This document shows, in pieces, positions 23,767 through 35,204 of a stretch of 64,000 bases of DNA. How positions within the stretch are numbered: the stretch's first letter is position 1; each line of letters opens with the position of its first letter. Both the position numbers and the translations under genes were made by a program. Under the pieces are notes generated by a model that saw only the letters and a program-made list of their open reading frames with translations, was not told the origin of the DNA and did no database searches. Source of the stretch: Adiantum capillus-veneris (Eukaryota > Streptophyta > Polypodiopsida > Polypodiales > Pteridaceae); assembly GCA_014529385.2 (NCBI GenBank), contig CM043958.1:91769935-91833934 (forward strand). Direction: 5' to 3'.

Positions 23767-24024
23767 TAGGAATGTAGAGACCAATTCTTTGGATGCTACA
23801 TTTATTTTTTCAAAATAAACTATATCTATTCCATGCTCATGATCATTCTTGGGTCTACATTGCCACATTGTGTCAACATAAATCATCACATCTCAACCAG
23901 AATTTTAGTCAACACAACCAAAGAGACTTAGAAGCTCTTAAAAAAGCTTCAAACATACATGACTCTAATATCCTAAATGAACTTGTTTTTCTTTTTTGTG
24001 TCTGTTACTCCGGTGCAATGTAAG

Positions 24025-24128
<104 letters not shown>

Positions 24129-24429
24129 CTCTCATGTAGGGTTTTCCACAACAACATTCTTGAAGGGAACAAGTCAAGAAAGTTGACTCTCATCTCTAAG
24201 TTTACATACAATGTCTTCTGGCACTTTCAAGGATTCTTTGTCTTCAACAAGGTCCACAACCATTGTAGAAAAGGATCCAAAATCTCCTAAGTGTGGAGAT
24301 AGCAACACAATGCTCAACCAACAACATCAAAAACGATGATCATGGCATACTTGGTATCATTGCAAGCTATAAACAAACAAAGTGAATAATTACGGGCACT
24401 TGCAATGTAGAATAGAACATTAAGAATTT

Positions 24430-25463
<1,034 letters not shown>

Positions 25464-26048
25464 TTTTAAGTACCCTTAATATTACTTTTCCTAAGCTCTT
25501 TGAGCTTTCTTGACCTCCATAGACAAGATCCCTTAGCGAGCTCACTTAATCATACCTTCAAACCTCTCTCTCCCAAAGCTCTAAGAGCTCTTCTCTCTTC
25601 AGTCAAACCTCCATAGCCCATCTCATTTGTCATTATGACCTCATAATCAAACAACTAAGTCTATGGATATCCTAAGGTTTTGATCTATCTCTCCTTAACC
25701 CCTCTTTTCTCCTTCACACTTGGCATCGAGGAAGATAAGCATCAGGAGAATGAACGTACTAAGAGTAACACTAAAGCTTTGATTTGCTGACAGATCCATT
25801 AACGGCTCATATTTTCAGATTGTTGTGATTAATAGTGGTCGAGTCGACCATACCTTGTACTAATTTTTTTCAGTGTCGATGATATAGTGCTTATTTGGTC
25901 TAAATTGCCTTTCATCTCTCTATTTTTGCTCCTTCTTCTCTACCGCCTCTCACAATCAGAGGCACCGTGCCTTCTCAGCTCACCTTTCAAACAAAAATCC
26001 CTTGACATACTTGGTGAAACCGATGCAAAACGAGTTGGGGTGGGAGGT

Positions 26049-27760
26049 ATGGAGGTGCCATGACAATTGATGCAGTTTATTGAAGATTTCCATTCAAAAG
26101 GATTTGATGGGATCCAAGCAGTTCCATATGTGCCAAAAATGTTGCAATTAGTTCAGGAATTTTTGCTCCAAGTTAAAGCCATGAAGATGAAAAAGTAAAT
26201 TGACGATGTGGTGGAGATGGCACTTGATGCTGTATGGGAACAATATCGTTTTTTCAAGGGTATAATCCAGAGGGTTTTATTGCATGTTATGCAACCAAGA
26301 TGAAGAGTCAAAAGGTTCTAGAAGACCGGATGATTTCAGCTTTTGAAGAAGTTGTAAGCTATGAGCTCAAAGATCTAGTCCAAGAACTGGCAAAAATGTA
26401 TCCGACACGGTGGGACTATTTTGAAAAAGGATTTGTTTGCGAAAGCTCAAGGATTATGGATTTGGAAATAAAACAAATTACTGAATGAAGCCAAATTGTG
26501 TTTAGTAAAGGTGAAGCGGATCAGATGCAGTTCCTCAACTATGATGAATTTTGGGAACACATTTTTGCAAGAGGTAGTGCCAAGGCAGATACGACTTTGG
26601 AAGTAGCAGATTCAGTCTCGGAGGACCATATTTTGAGAAATCTAACAAAGGTAAATAATGAATTTAATGTTGAAATAAAGATATTTGAATTTTTTTCAAA
26701 GATTGCTCGCATGGAAGTTACCTCCAATAATGGTTCTAGTGAATATGTAGACTGTACAAAAAATGTTGCACAAGCTACTAACCTTGGCAAGGGATGTTCT
26801 CAAGGAGTTCATCAAGAAGATGAGCCTCTAGAAGATACTAATGGATCTATCAGCTTTATAACCAAGAATTACAACATTTTTACTACAAATGATTGCATCA
26901 ATAAAGCTATTATGTACATAGTACCTGAAAAAGTGCAGGAGGTTGAAGAGTCGACACAGGATGGCTGAGGGTATCCCTTCAGAGGGTGTGTCGGATGCCT
27001 TTGTAGTGTAATGATGAGTTTTTAAGTAACATAAATGCAGATGAATAAGTAGAGCATGACATTGATGAGTATGAAGATTTTTTGGATCATGTTAATTGTG
27101 AAAAGGTTATCTAGGGAAATTTTGCTTATATGCTTATACATGGGCTACATGAGGAGGCTAAAGATATTTTCCATGATCAAGCTCGAATCCCAAGTAAAGA
27201 TGCCTCTAATGATACAGGTCCAGATTGTTCCAAAGTTCTTCATGATGGCTATGAATCTAGAGGGGTGATGATGCTAAATCACCATGGGTACTAAAATGGT
27301 GTAAATGTTTATTCATTTCCTTGGATAAGATGCCAATTATGGTAGGATTTGAATGCTATTTCTAATGATGCTTATGCCAATGATGGTTTAGATGCAAGTA
27401 AAAGGGAGTCAATGCTCTTTAATGCTTGATGGTAGCGAGCTTAAGTTTCCAGAAGTTTATGGGATGTGGGTGTTGCACTATGCTTTAGGTGATTCTCTAG
27501 TATATTGTGGGGCCCATTAATGTTGTGTTCTCTTAATGGTATTTTATCCAAAAGATTCTAGGGATCTTCAAAAGTAGGTTCAATAGGGATGGGTATTTTG
27601 GGGTATACACTGTGGTTGCATGTTATTTGATACAAAGATAACATACTTGCACCAAAAATGTTTGATGGTGATTGATATAGGCAAAGTATGCTCACGTGGG
27701 TATTTTGTTGCTCTAGTGTTGAGGAAATTCCTTCTTAGTCCATTTGATCCTAGAGGGGGC
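26049..27760 (+). pseudogene. Broken gene of unknown function, copy A
   Basis: I do not recognise the family. Aligned with its duplicate at 41,451-43,184, it is clearly derived from a protein-coding sequence. Blocks include QLMQFIEDF, VPKMLQLVQE, VKAMKMKK, MKSQKV, FEEVVS.ELKDLVQ, YPTRWDYFEKGF, FSKGEADQMQFLNYDEFWEH and FEFFSKIA. Lesions in this copy are an early TGA at the seventh line of homology (near 26,060), a TAA after MKMKK (about 26,195), a one-base deletion near 26,250 and a TGA at about 26,486. A later part (27,430-27,760) also looks coding (MWVLHYAL, DPRGG). The sequence is rich in charged residues with no membrane segment. It could be a captured host gene or part of a transposon. 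Confidence 0.5.
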
Positions 27761-28349
27761 TAGTGAAGTGCATGCTACATATTCAAGGATATCAGTTATT
27801 TATGTAGTAGGTTACCTGGTAGTAGATTTTTCTTTTTGGATTTATGCTACGAAATTTTTGGTTTTGTGCATAGTAAGTTTAAATGGCTAGCTTCCATTTG
27901 AGACTTCTTTGGACAAGTCATGAAATAACTTCACATATTTTGGGTTGGTTTTATTGTCGAAACCTGAAGTGAAGGACTTGACGGCCATTCCATGTGCAGA
28001 CGGGCTAAGGCATACTTGATCTTGATAAAGCTCCTTGAATCAAGCTTGATGGTCAATAGATGTGCACGACTAACTAGAGCATACTTGAGTTTGGTGGGGT
28101 TCACTATAGAGGGTTTTCCATAATTCAGTGTGTTGATGATACGGCAGATATGGTTCGAAGAAATGTGATGGGGCAGCTACCAAATAATAAAGGTATACCA
28201 TTGGTGACAGGAGTTAGACCGTATGTTGTTTTGCATATACTTACCAATTATGTGATGATGTTGAAGAGTGTTAAGTACTTATAGCAAATGCAAATTGAAG
28301 ATTGGTTGGCAGAGACCGAAGGCTGTGCAAGTTGAGAGCGGTGGATATC

Positions 28350-29435
28350 GTGCAGCTCCGCTTCCATGATGAGAAAAAGACAAGAAGGATGCTTATGGTG
28401 CTTAATTGAAGCTTACCTGATTATTGATCAATGATCAGGGCTTGAGAACAAGCTAGTTTTAAGCTTTATGTATGACAGATGCGGCTTTAAAGGGCCACAG
28501 ATGGTAGTGGCAAGAAGAAGTAATATGTGATTTTCTTTGAAAATACTTTAGTTGTTATGTATGTCAAATGTGGTGCTCTTACAAAAGCACATAAAATTCA
28601 TTGATGATCTTTCAATTCAAGAGGTCGTCTCTTGGAGAGCATTGATTATGGGGAATGGCCACCATGGAAATGGAAAGGTGGAACGGCAATGATTTTTTCA
28701 GTGTGCATACCAAATGCCATGGTGAGCAATGCCTTGATTGGTGTACATGCCAAATATGGTGTGCCTTAAGCACTTGCAAAAGGGGACAACCGCCCATAAT
28801 CACACGAAGGACCCAAAGGGGGTATGGCGCCCAAGGTAACCCAAATAACCCAAATTCAAGGGTTTCGTGTGGATGGGGAGAAAATTAAGAGGAGAATGGC
28901 ATGATCAACAAGGAGAGGGTGCAGGAGAGAGAGAAAGTGGTCATGGCAGTCAGCTCCTGTGTCGGATGAGGATGACGTTGAAGCAAGAATTTATGAGTAT
29001 AGCCTGGCGCTCCTATTTGGCATCACTAGCAACCGATTTGGCTGCAAGCTCCACATTTGACATGCCACATCAACAAGGGGTAGTGCCCACCCTCCACTAG
29101 TCATAACCCTAGTGGTAAGGGAAGGAAAACTTGGAGCTAAATTTAGAAAGGGAGTTAGTGCATGCATGAGGGAGGGATCATTCTCTCTTTGTTGGGGAAG
29201 AAGCGATGGCTTTGATCTCTGAGCTCCCACAACCTATTCTCTCTCTCTCCCTTGTTAAAACTCTCTTCTTCTCAGAAGTGTGTGTGTGTGTGGGTGTGTG
29301 CACTAATAAAAAGAGGAAAATGGTATAACCTTTCTATCACCCAAGTGTGGTAGATTGGTTATGCCATTTCCTTCTTGAATAACAGGTCCTGACTTCAACT
29401 CTCCTCGTCGGATAGATCTTTAAGGTCTCTTGGGC
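28350..29435. repeat. Dispersed repeat R, copy 2
   Basis: This is the longest copy, joined directly to segment X of unit B at about 29,440. Its end (29,300-29,430) matches 40,690-40,830 and holds a tRNA-like stretch (29,337-29,405). It carries a short GT run at about 29,278. Confidence 0.8.
29337..29405 (+). repeat. Possible tRNA-derived SINE head
   Basis: GTGGTAGATTGGTTATGCC resembles a pol III A box. CTGACTTCAACTC, about 35 bp on, resembles a decayed B box; the related copy at 40,738-40,806 reads TTGAGTTCAACTC. The spacing fits a tRNA. The sequence does not fold as an intact tRNA. Confidence 0.3.
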
Positions 29436-29781
29436 TACCATCATATGGAGTTTTTGGTTTACTACCAAACCTTGGGTTTTAGGTTTACCCAAAAACCTCA
29501 TGAGAAGTGGTACAATAGGTTGAGAACATACCAAAAAATTGATAAGTTGGGAGGTCTTACCACTTTTATCTTGTGGTAGTGTCTATAACCAGTACAATTT
29601 CAAAATGGAAGTAACTTAAGCTAAAAAAAGATCTTGACAAATAATGTATATTTGTGTTGACAATAGGCAAACCTTGAATAAATCTATGACATTGAACTGG
29701 TAAAAATCATTTTTGAAGTCTTGTACAGCCTGCACCTTGCCAACAAAGGTGTTTGGATATTCCATCTGCATAACTCCCTTT

Positions 29782-29871
29782 GGCTCTAATACCACTTGTA
29801 AGGTTTCATGGTTGTGGGGGGCCAGTGACAAGGAGAAGCCATAGAAGCTGGAGCATGCATTAGCAAAGACA

Positions 29872-29931
<60 letters not shown>

Positions 29932-30049
29932 TTTATAAATATGAAATGTTGCCATGCAAACTTCTAAAAGAGAAGTTGAGTGTATATGCATGATTATATG
30001 AGTATGTTCCCATAGCCTTGACATTAGATTAGGGCTTGAAAACCCAACA
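29782..30049 (-). repeat. PBS and 5' LTR of copia relic, copy B
   Basis: GGCTCTAATACCA (29,782-29,794) is a primer-site complement with one change. The LTR runs from TGTAAGG at 29,797 to ACCCAACA at 30,049. A GA tract (29,875-29,929) has expanded inside it. The younger copia element inserted right at its end. Confidence 0.8.
29875..29929. repeat. (GA)n tract
   Basis: An uninterrupted GA run inside the LTR of the older copia relic. The matching place in copy A (about 19,048) has only a short GA run. Confidence 0.98.
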
Positions 30050-30050
30050 A

Positions 30051-30258
30051 TGTTGGAATTAGGGTTGCAAGAAAACACACACAGCTTGGAGAAGACGAAG
30101 GAAGCTCAAGGCACACAACTGAGAGTGTATTACTTAGTGTGCAATGGAAAGATAGATAGCCCTAGAGTGATGGGCGACTATACAATGCACGGGGGGGAAA
30201 AATGCCCCGGCGGTCCTAGTGTGTTCACACACATCACTACCACATGTATATGGTAACA
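30051..30258 (-). repeat. 3' LTR of copia element
   Basis: 208 bp, TG...CA on the plus strand, followed by AATCCCCCCTGGAG, the complement of the polypurine tract. Confidence 0.92.
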
Positions 30259-30333
30259 AATCCCCCCTGGAGTGATGCGGTGAACGAGAGCTGCCACATG
30301 GGTAAAGGGAAGTGTCATGTCCTGAGGACATGA

Positions 30334-30843
30334 TCAGTCCACAAAGGGGAGTAAGCCCAAAGCTTTGCGGAAAGCTTCGAGCTTCTCATGAGACAACGCC
30401 TTTGTGAAAAGATCTGCAAGTTTGTCCTGTGTTGGCACATAAGCTAAGCTGATCTCTCCTGCTGAGAGCCTCTCCCTGACATAGTGGTAATGCACCTCAA
30501 TGTGCTTTGTGCGAGCATGAAAAACTGGGTTCCTCGCAACTGCCAATGCAATCTCATTGTCAGTGTAGATAGTGTTGGCAGTGTCCTGTCCAACACTCAA
30601 ATCATCCATAAGGTGTCTGAGCCATGCACACTCAACCATAGTTGTGAATACTGCCATTGACTCAGCCTCACAACTAGAAGTAGCCATAGTAGGTTTCTTC
30701 TTGCTCAACCATGATATACATGAACTACTAAGCATGAAACAAAAACCACTTGTGGACACTCGTGTTTCAAAACAACCAGCCCAATCTGAGTCCAAAAAAT
30801 CATGTAAGTCTGGCGGCAATGATCCCCCCTCGGGATAAAACAA
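30334..30843 (-). pseudogene. Copia RNase H domain
   Basis: An open frame of 169 codons with the copia RNase H signature: DSDWAG near residue 18 with its catalytic aspartate, STSGFCFML, SCEAE (residues 57-61), TDNEIALAVA with the next aspartate, and TKHIEVHYHYVRE (about 113-125). It ends KALGLLPFVD, close to the polypurine tract, as in complete copia polyproteins. This domain removes RNA from the RNA/DNA hybrid during reverse transcription. It is the best-preserved part of the element, but it is cut off from the upstream frame by a stop and frameshift near 30,895. Confidence 0.9.
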
Positions 30844-30894
30844 GCCAAAATGTAAAGTGCCACTAAGGTAGCGAAAAATCCTCTTGACAACCTG

Positions 30895-32200
30895 TCAATG
30901 CTTAGACCCTGGGCTATGCATAAATCTGTTGACCTGTGAGATTGTAAACTGAATATCTGGCCGCGTGTTGCATACATAAATGAGGCATCCAATAGCAGTT
31001 TGGTAAAGAATGACATCTGCAAGATCACCAGCATCATGAAGACTCAATTTCAAGCCTATTTCCATGGGAATGGCAATAGGTTTGCAATCCTCAAGTCCAA
31101 ACTTAGATAGCAATGTCTCTATGTAACTTTTCTGACACAAGGCAATACCACCGTCACACTGCTTAAATTGTATGCCCAAGTAATGATGCAATAGTCCCAA
31201 ATATTTAATCTTGAAAGTAGCATTCAAATGAGCCTTAAATTCAGCAATATGTCTCTCATTTGGTCTAGTGATCAGCAAATCAATACATAAAGAACCACAA
31301 TGAGAACACCCTCACGCTTTACATACAATGTGCTTTCTGTCGGACTGTTACCAAAGCCTCGTTTGACCAAATGAGTGTCAGCTTTCTCATACCAAGCACG
31401 AGGAGATTGCTTCAACCCATACAAAGCCTTCTTACATCTGCACACTTTGTCCTCTTGTCCTTTCATGACAAAACCACGAGGCTGCGTTACATAAACTTCC
31501 TCAAATATGTCACCATTTAAGAAAGCATTAACAATGTCTGATTGATGTACATCCCAACCAAAATGAGCTGCCAATGCATATAGAAAACTCACAGTAGTCA
31601 TACGACAAGTGGGAGCAAAAGTCTCTTCATAATCTATGCCTTTTTGCTATGCATAACCCTTTGCAACAAGTCAAGCCTTATGGCAATCGATCTCACCATC
31701 CGGCTTGCGTTTCAAGTTGTAAACCCACTTCGTATCAATGGCCTTTTTTCCAGGAGGCAATCACATAAAGTCCATGTGTCATTTTCTATAAGTGCATTAT
31801 ATTTTGATTGCATGGTAGCCATCCAATTTCCTGAATTCTATGCTTCATCAAAAGATAGAGGCTCCTCAACATCATGTAAGCTAGACACAGCCAAAGCATA
31901 ACAATCTGATGCATAAGATTCATGGCTAGAGCCTGAACGAGATGACTAGACAAAGGTTCATCCAATTTATTGTCATGCAATGTATGCACTAGCCATTTTG
32001 GCATACCTTTAGCCTGCTCATTTTCAGCCCTTTCCTCATCAAGTACATCATGTACATCTGCATCAGTAATAGGCCGATCTGTAACATTTTTGGAAACCCC
32101 CATAGGCTGTACATTTGCCTCATTGGAACATTCGAACTTCCACCATTGAAAAGAGGCAACAAAGTGTCATAAATGTCCTATGAGCTTACATTACTGTCTC
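30895..32200 (-). pseudogene. Copia reverse transcriptase, active site disrupted
   Basis: Two overlapping frames carry the polymerase. 31,601-31,272 has the fingers/palm part (QSDIVNAFLNGDIFEEVYV, ALYGLKQSPRAWY). 31,278-30,895 has the part after the active site (KYLGLLHHYLGI, CNTRPDIQFTISQVNRFMHSP). The frame break falls exactly at the YVDD box: the first frame reads LYVLIC then stops, so the two catalytic aspartates are lost from the frame. The start of the domain (about 31,602-32,200) is scattered over further frames, one of which is 32,103-31,786. In a working element this enzyme copies the RNA into DNA. Confidence 0.9.
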
Positions 32201-32242
32201 TAGTACATGACAAGAAGGGCTGAACAGAATCTTCCACAACCA

Positions 32243-33114
32243 CTACATCTTGTGAAACCAAAATACACTTTGTTTACGGATGATACAACCTGTAACCTTT
32301 GCTTTCAGAACTATAACCAACAAAAATACATTTGACAGCGTTCTTATCCAATTTTTTGCGTTGTGTTTGTGGCACCAAAGCATATGCCAAATAGCTTTAA
32401 AAAAACGTATGTGCTCAATAGAAGGCTTTCTATCATGCCATGCTTCATATGGAGTAATAGACTGCAAAGCTTTTATAGGACACCTGTTAAGTACATAAGT
32501 GGCACACATGATGACCTCAAGCCAAAAAGAATGCGGCAAAGCTTGACTTTTGACCATACATTGTGCCATTTCCGTAAGTGACCTGTTTTTCCTCTCAGTA
32601 ACACCATTTTATTGAGGTGTATATTGGTGTTTTATCCCATGACTAGCCAAAAATGCATTAAATTCATGAGACATATACTCCCCCCTAGATTGGAATGGAG
32701 GGTGCCCATAGTACATTTTGAGACATTTTCAGCCATAGCCAAAAAAATGTTTGAAGCACATAAAAAATTCGGACTTTGCTTTAAGCAGAAATACCCATGC
32801 ATGCCTAGAGTAATCATCAATGAAAGTCACGAAGTATAGGTAATTGCCAAAGGGTGGAGTTTGCATGGGTCCACAAACATCACTATGCACAAGCTGCAAC
32901 CTGCATGTGGCCCTAACTGAACCATCCTTTGGAAACTTAGAGCACTACATTTTACCCAAAATACAGCCTTCACAAACATGTTTGACAGGTGTTGCAAGAG
33001 GTGGCAAAGAAGCAACCATATCAGATTTTTGCAAACGCACCAGATGCCCAAAACTTGTATGCCACAGTTTTGCATCTGAAACAACTGAATCTGCAACTGA
33101 TTTGCAAAATTTTG
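32243..33114 (-). pseudogene. Copia integrase, several stops
   Basis: Read in pieces on the minus strand. A pre-integrase zinc-binding segment comes first (SFGHLVRLQKS near 33,030; CEGCILGK near 32,960). The catalytic core follows with HSDVCGPM (first aspartate, about 32,880) and FVTFIDDYSRHAW (second aspartate, about 32,810). The third acidic region lies near 32,600, where a stop interrupts it. The C-terminal part is open in 32,569-32,243 (MAQCMVKSQALPHSFWLE, ATYVLNRCPIKAL, PYEAWHDRKPSIEH). The protein would insert the cDNA; several in-frame stops make it inactive. Confidence 0.85.
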
Positions 33115-34617
33115 TCAACACTTGTCATACAAAGTGAGCTTATACATCCCACGGCACAAAAGGCTAGATGCAACAATTTCATCACCAAAAGTGAAATCAT
33201 GAAGTGTACATTTGTCATCCACAAATTTGACTACAAGTCTAAGTCTAGCAAGTGTAGATACAATTCTAAGTCTAGCAAGTGTAGATACAAAGAAAAGATT
33301 CTTCTTGATCCTAGGTACATAAAGTGCATCAACAAGTGTGAAAGAAGTGCCATTTGTAGCAATAAGCACAATATTTTCAACTCCCTGAATCGGATAAGAG
33401 GCATTGTTGGCACAAGTAAATGAATTCCCATGAGGGACAGACTTGAGAGAGATGAACAATTCACGATGTGAGGTAATGTGCTTTGTAGCACCACTATCAA
33501 AATACCACACATATGAATCTACATCAACTAACATGCATGCATTATGGACAGCAGGATTGTAAGTGCACTCTGCACTAAAAGCCCATTCTGCATCAACATC
33601 AGCATCACAGTCTCCTTTCACAGAAGACTCAACAATGGTTGCATTTGTAGTGGAACTAGCATTTGCAGTGGAACCATCCTCTTTCTTCTTAGCCTCTTTG
33701 GCCTTCAACTTAGGACACTGCTTGATCAAGTGATCATTAGCTTTACAATAATGGCAACGCATCTTCTTTTTGCCCTTATCACCAGAATTTCCAAACGAAA
33801 TTCTGCCAGCAGAAGCATTGGGAGCAGAATTTTTTCCACTCGCAGCAGAACCATAAGAAGTGGTTGCATTGCTGTTACCACCCTTTCTTTGAGAAGCAAT
33901 AAAAACTTGTTCAACTGCACACTCTCTACTCCTGTTCTTTTTAGATATTAACTCTTGCAATAGCAATGTGCACAATGCATCAAACTTCACAACTTCAGGA
34001 TTTCCTTGGGTCATAAGTCTCCAAGTACTAGCAAAAGTCTGGTAAGAATCTGGCAAGGCATCAAAAACAGTCTGCACAAGGGAACTATCTGAAATGACTT
34101 CACCCGCAAAAATAAGTTATTCATTGATATCCTTGACACCAGCAAGGAAAGTGTCCATATCATCTTCCTCATGCATAATCTTTGATTCTAGCTCTTTACG
34201 CAGCAAAGCGATTTTTGTCTCATTGCGGCTTGCATAAAGACCAGGCAGAATATCCCAACCCTATTTTGCAGATTTCGTTGAACAAATGTGAGGAGTAATA
34301 ATGCGCTTTATAGACAACGCAATCAACGCATGAGCCTGCGCATCCTTTACAACCCAACGATCTTGTTCTGTCGTAGGAAAAACAACTCTAACAGCAGCAA
34401 TCCTTGCAGCAAGATCTGCAACATCCTCAATATCACCTACATCCTTAGAACCAGGATGTACATCAATGCCTTGCACAATATTCCAGACGCCCTTTGACAC
34501 AAGAACATGTTGCATCATGTAATCCCACATAGGGTAAGTTTCCCCATCCAACCTGTCCTCAACAGCAAACATCTTGAAGAGATATGTGTTGTTGTCAGCC
34601 ATGGAAAATGTATACAC
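33115..34617 (-). pseudogene. Copia gag-protease, two in-frame stops
   Basis: A single frame starts at an ATG at 34617 (or MADNN six codons later) and is interrupted by stops near 34,261 and 34,118. It is then open from 34,077 to 33,115. Order: gag capsid-like part (LDGETYPMWDYMMQHVL, ALIALSIKRIITP), DALPDSYQTFASTWRL, a CCHC knuckle (CHYCKANDHLIKQC), a low-complexity linker, and the aspartic protease (WYFDSGATKHIT, with the DSG catalytic triplet). A 27-bp tandem duplication after the protease repeats VSTLARLR. Both stops fit C-to-T changes in glutamine codons. Confidence 0.9.
33236..33292. repeat. 27-bp tandem duplication inside the copia frame
   Basis: The word TCTAAGTCTAGCAAGTGTAG is repeated with a 27-bp period, so the protein reads VSTLARLR twice. 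It keeps the frame. Confidence 0.85.
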
Positions 34618-34893
34618 CTGATGTGAAAACTGCCTGAAATGAGGAGAAAATGAGTGAGACTAGCACGTGCTGTATAGCACAACCCACAATAGATTGTATG
34701 GGACTTGTTATGCAGAAATTTTACACTAAATGACGAAATTGCCTGTGCATACCTGCTTGTAGTGGAAATGGAGGCCGAAATGAGCCCAAAATTTTTGTCC
34801 ACCTACGAACGCTCACCAAAGCTCACTGAATCGGAGAAAGCGAGAAGGCGTGTGCTGGAGCTGCTGGCGACTAAGCCTGGTAGGATGCAACCT

Positions 34894-34905
34894 ACTCTGA
34901 TACCA
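34894..34905 (-). other. Primer-binding site of copia element
   Basis: ACTCTGATACCA is the complement of the initiator Met-tRNA type primer site, two bases from the LTR edge at 34,908. Confidence 0.85.
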
Positions 34906-34907
34906 AT

Positions 34908-35199
34908 TGTTGGAATTAGGGTTACAAAAAAACACACACAGCTTGGAGAAGATGAAGGAAGGTCAAGGCACACAACTGAGAGTGTATTAATTAGTGTGCA
35001 ATGGAAAGATAGATAGCCCTAGAGTGACGGGCGCATATACAATGCACGGGGGAAAAAACCTCCTAAAGAGGGAAACAATGCCCTGGTGATCCTAGTGTGT
35101 TCTCACACATCGGGGGAAAAAACCTCCTAAAGAGGGAAAAAAATGCCCCGGCAATCCTAGTGTGTTCTCACACATCACTACCACATGTAAATGGTAACA
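34908..35199 (-). repeat. 5' LTR of copia element
   Basis: 292 bp, longer than its partner mainly because of a 64-bp tandem duplication (35,047-35,110 and 35,111-35,175). Other differences are a handful of substitutions and a short indel. Confidence 0.92.
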
Positions 35200-35204
35200 A
35201 ACAA

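Larger units (their letters stand above)
30051..35199 (-). mobile_element. Ty1/copia retrotransposon, structurally complete, decayed
   Basis: This 5,149-bp minus-strand element has LTRs at 30,051-30,258 and 34,908-35,199, both starting TGTTGGAATTAGG and ending GGTAACA. A primer site (34,894-34,905) and polypurine tract (30,259-30,274) are present. The flanks are AACAA on both sides (30,046-30,050 and 35,200-35,204), a 5-bp target duplication. Gene order on the minus strand is gag, protease, integrase, reverse transcriptase, RNase H, the order that defines copia. All domains are present but carry stops and frameshifts, so it cannot encode its own enzymes. It inserted into the end of an older copia LTR after the segmental duplication, since the other copy of the locus is empty. 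Confidence 0.95.

Noticed and set aside
29337-29405. Intact tRNA gene
   Set aside because: Only box-like words are present; the stems do not pair as a complete cloverleaf.
33544-33951. Plus-strand frame of 135 codons
   Set aside because: It is a shadow of the minus-strand copia gag-protease frame.
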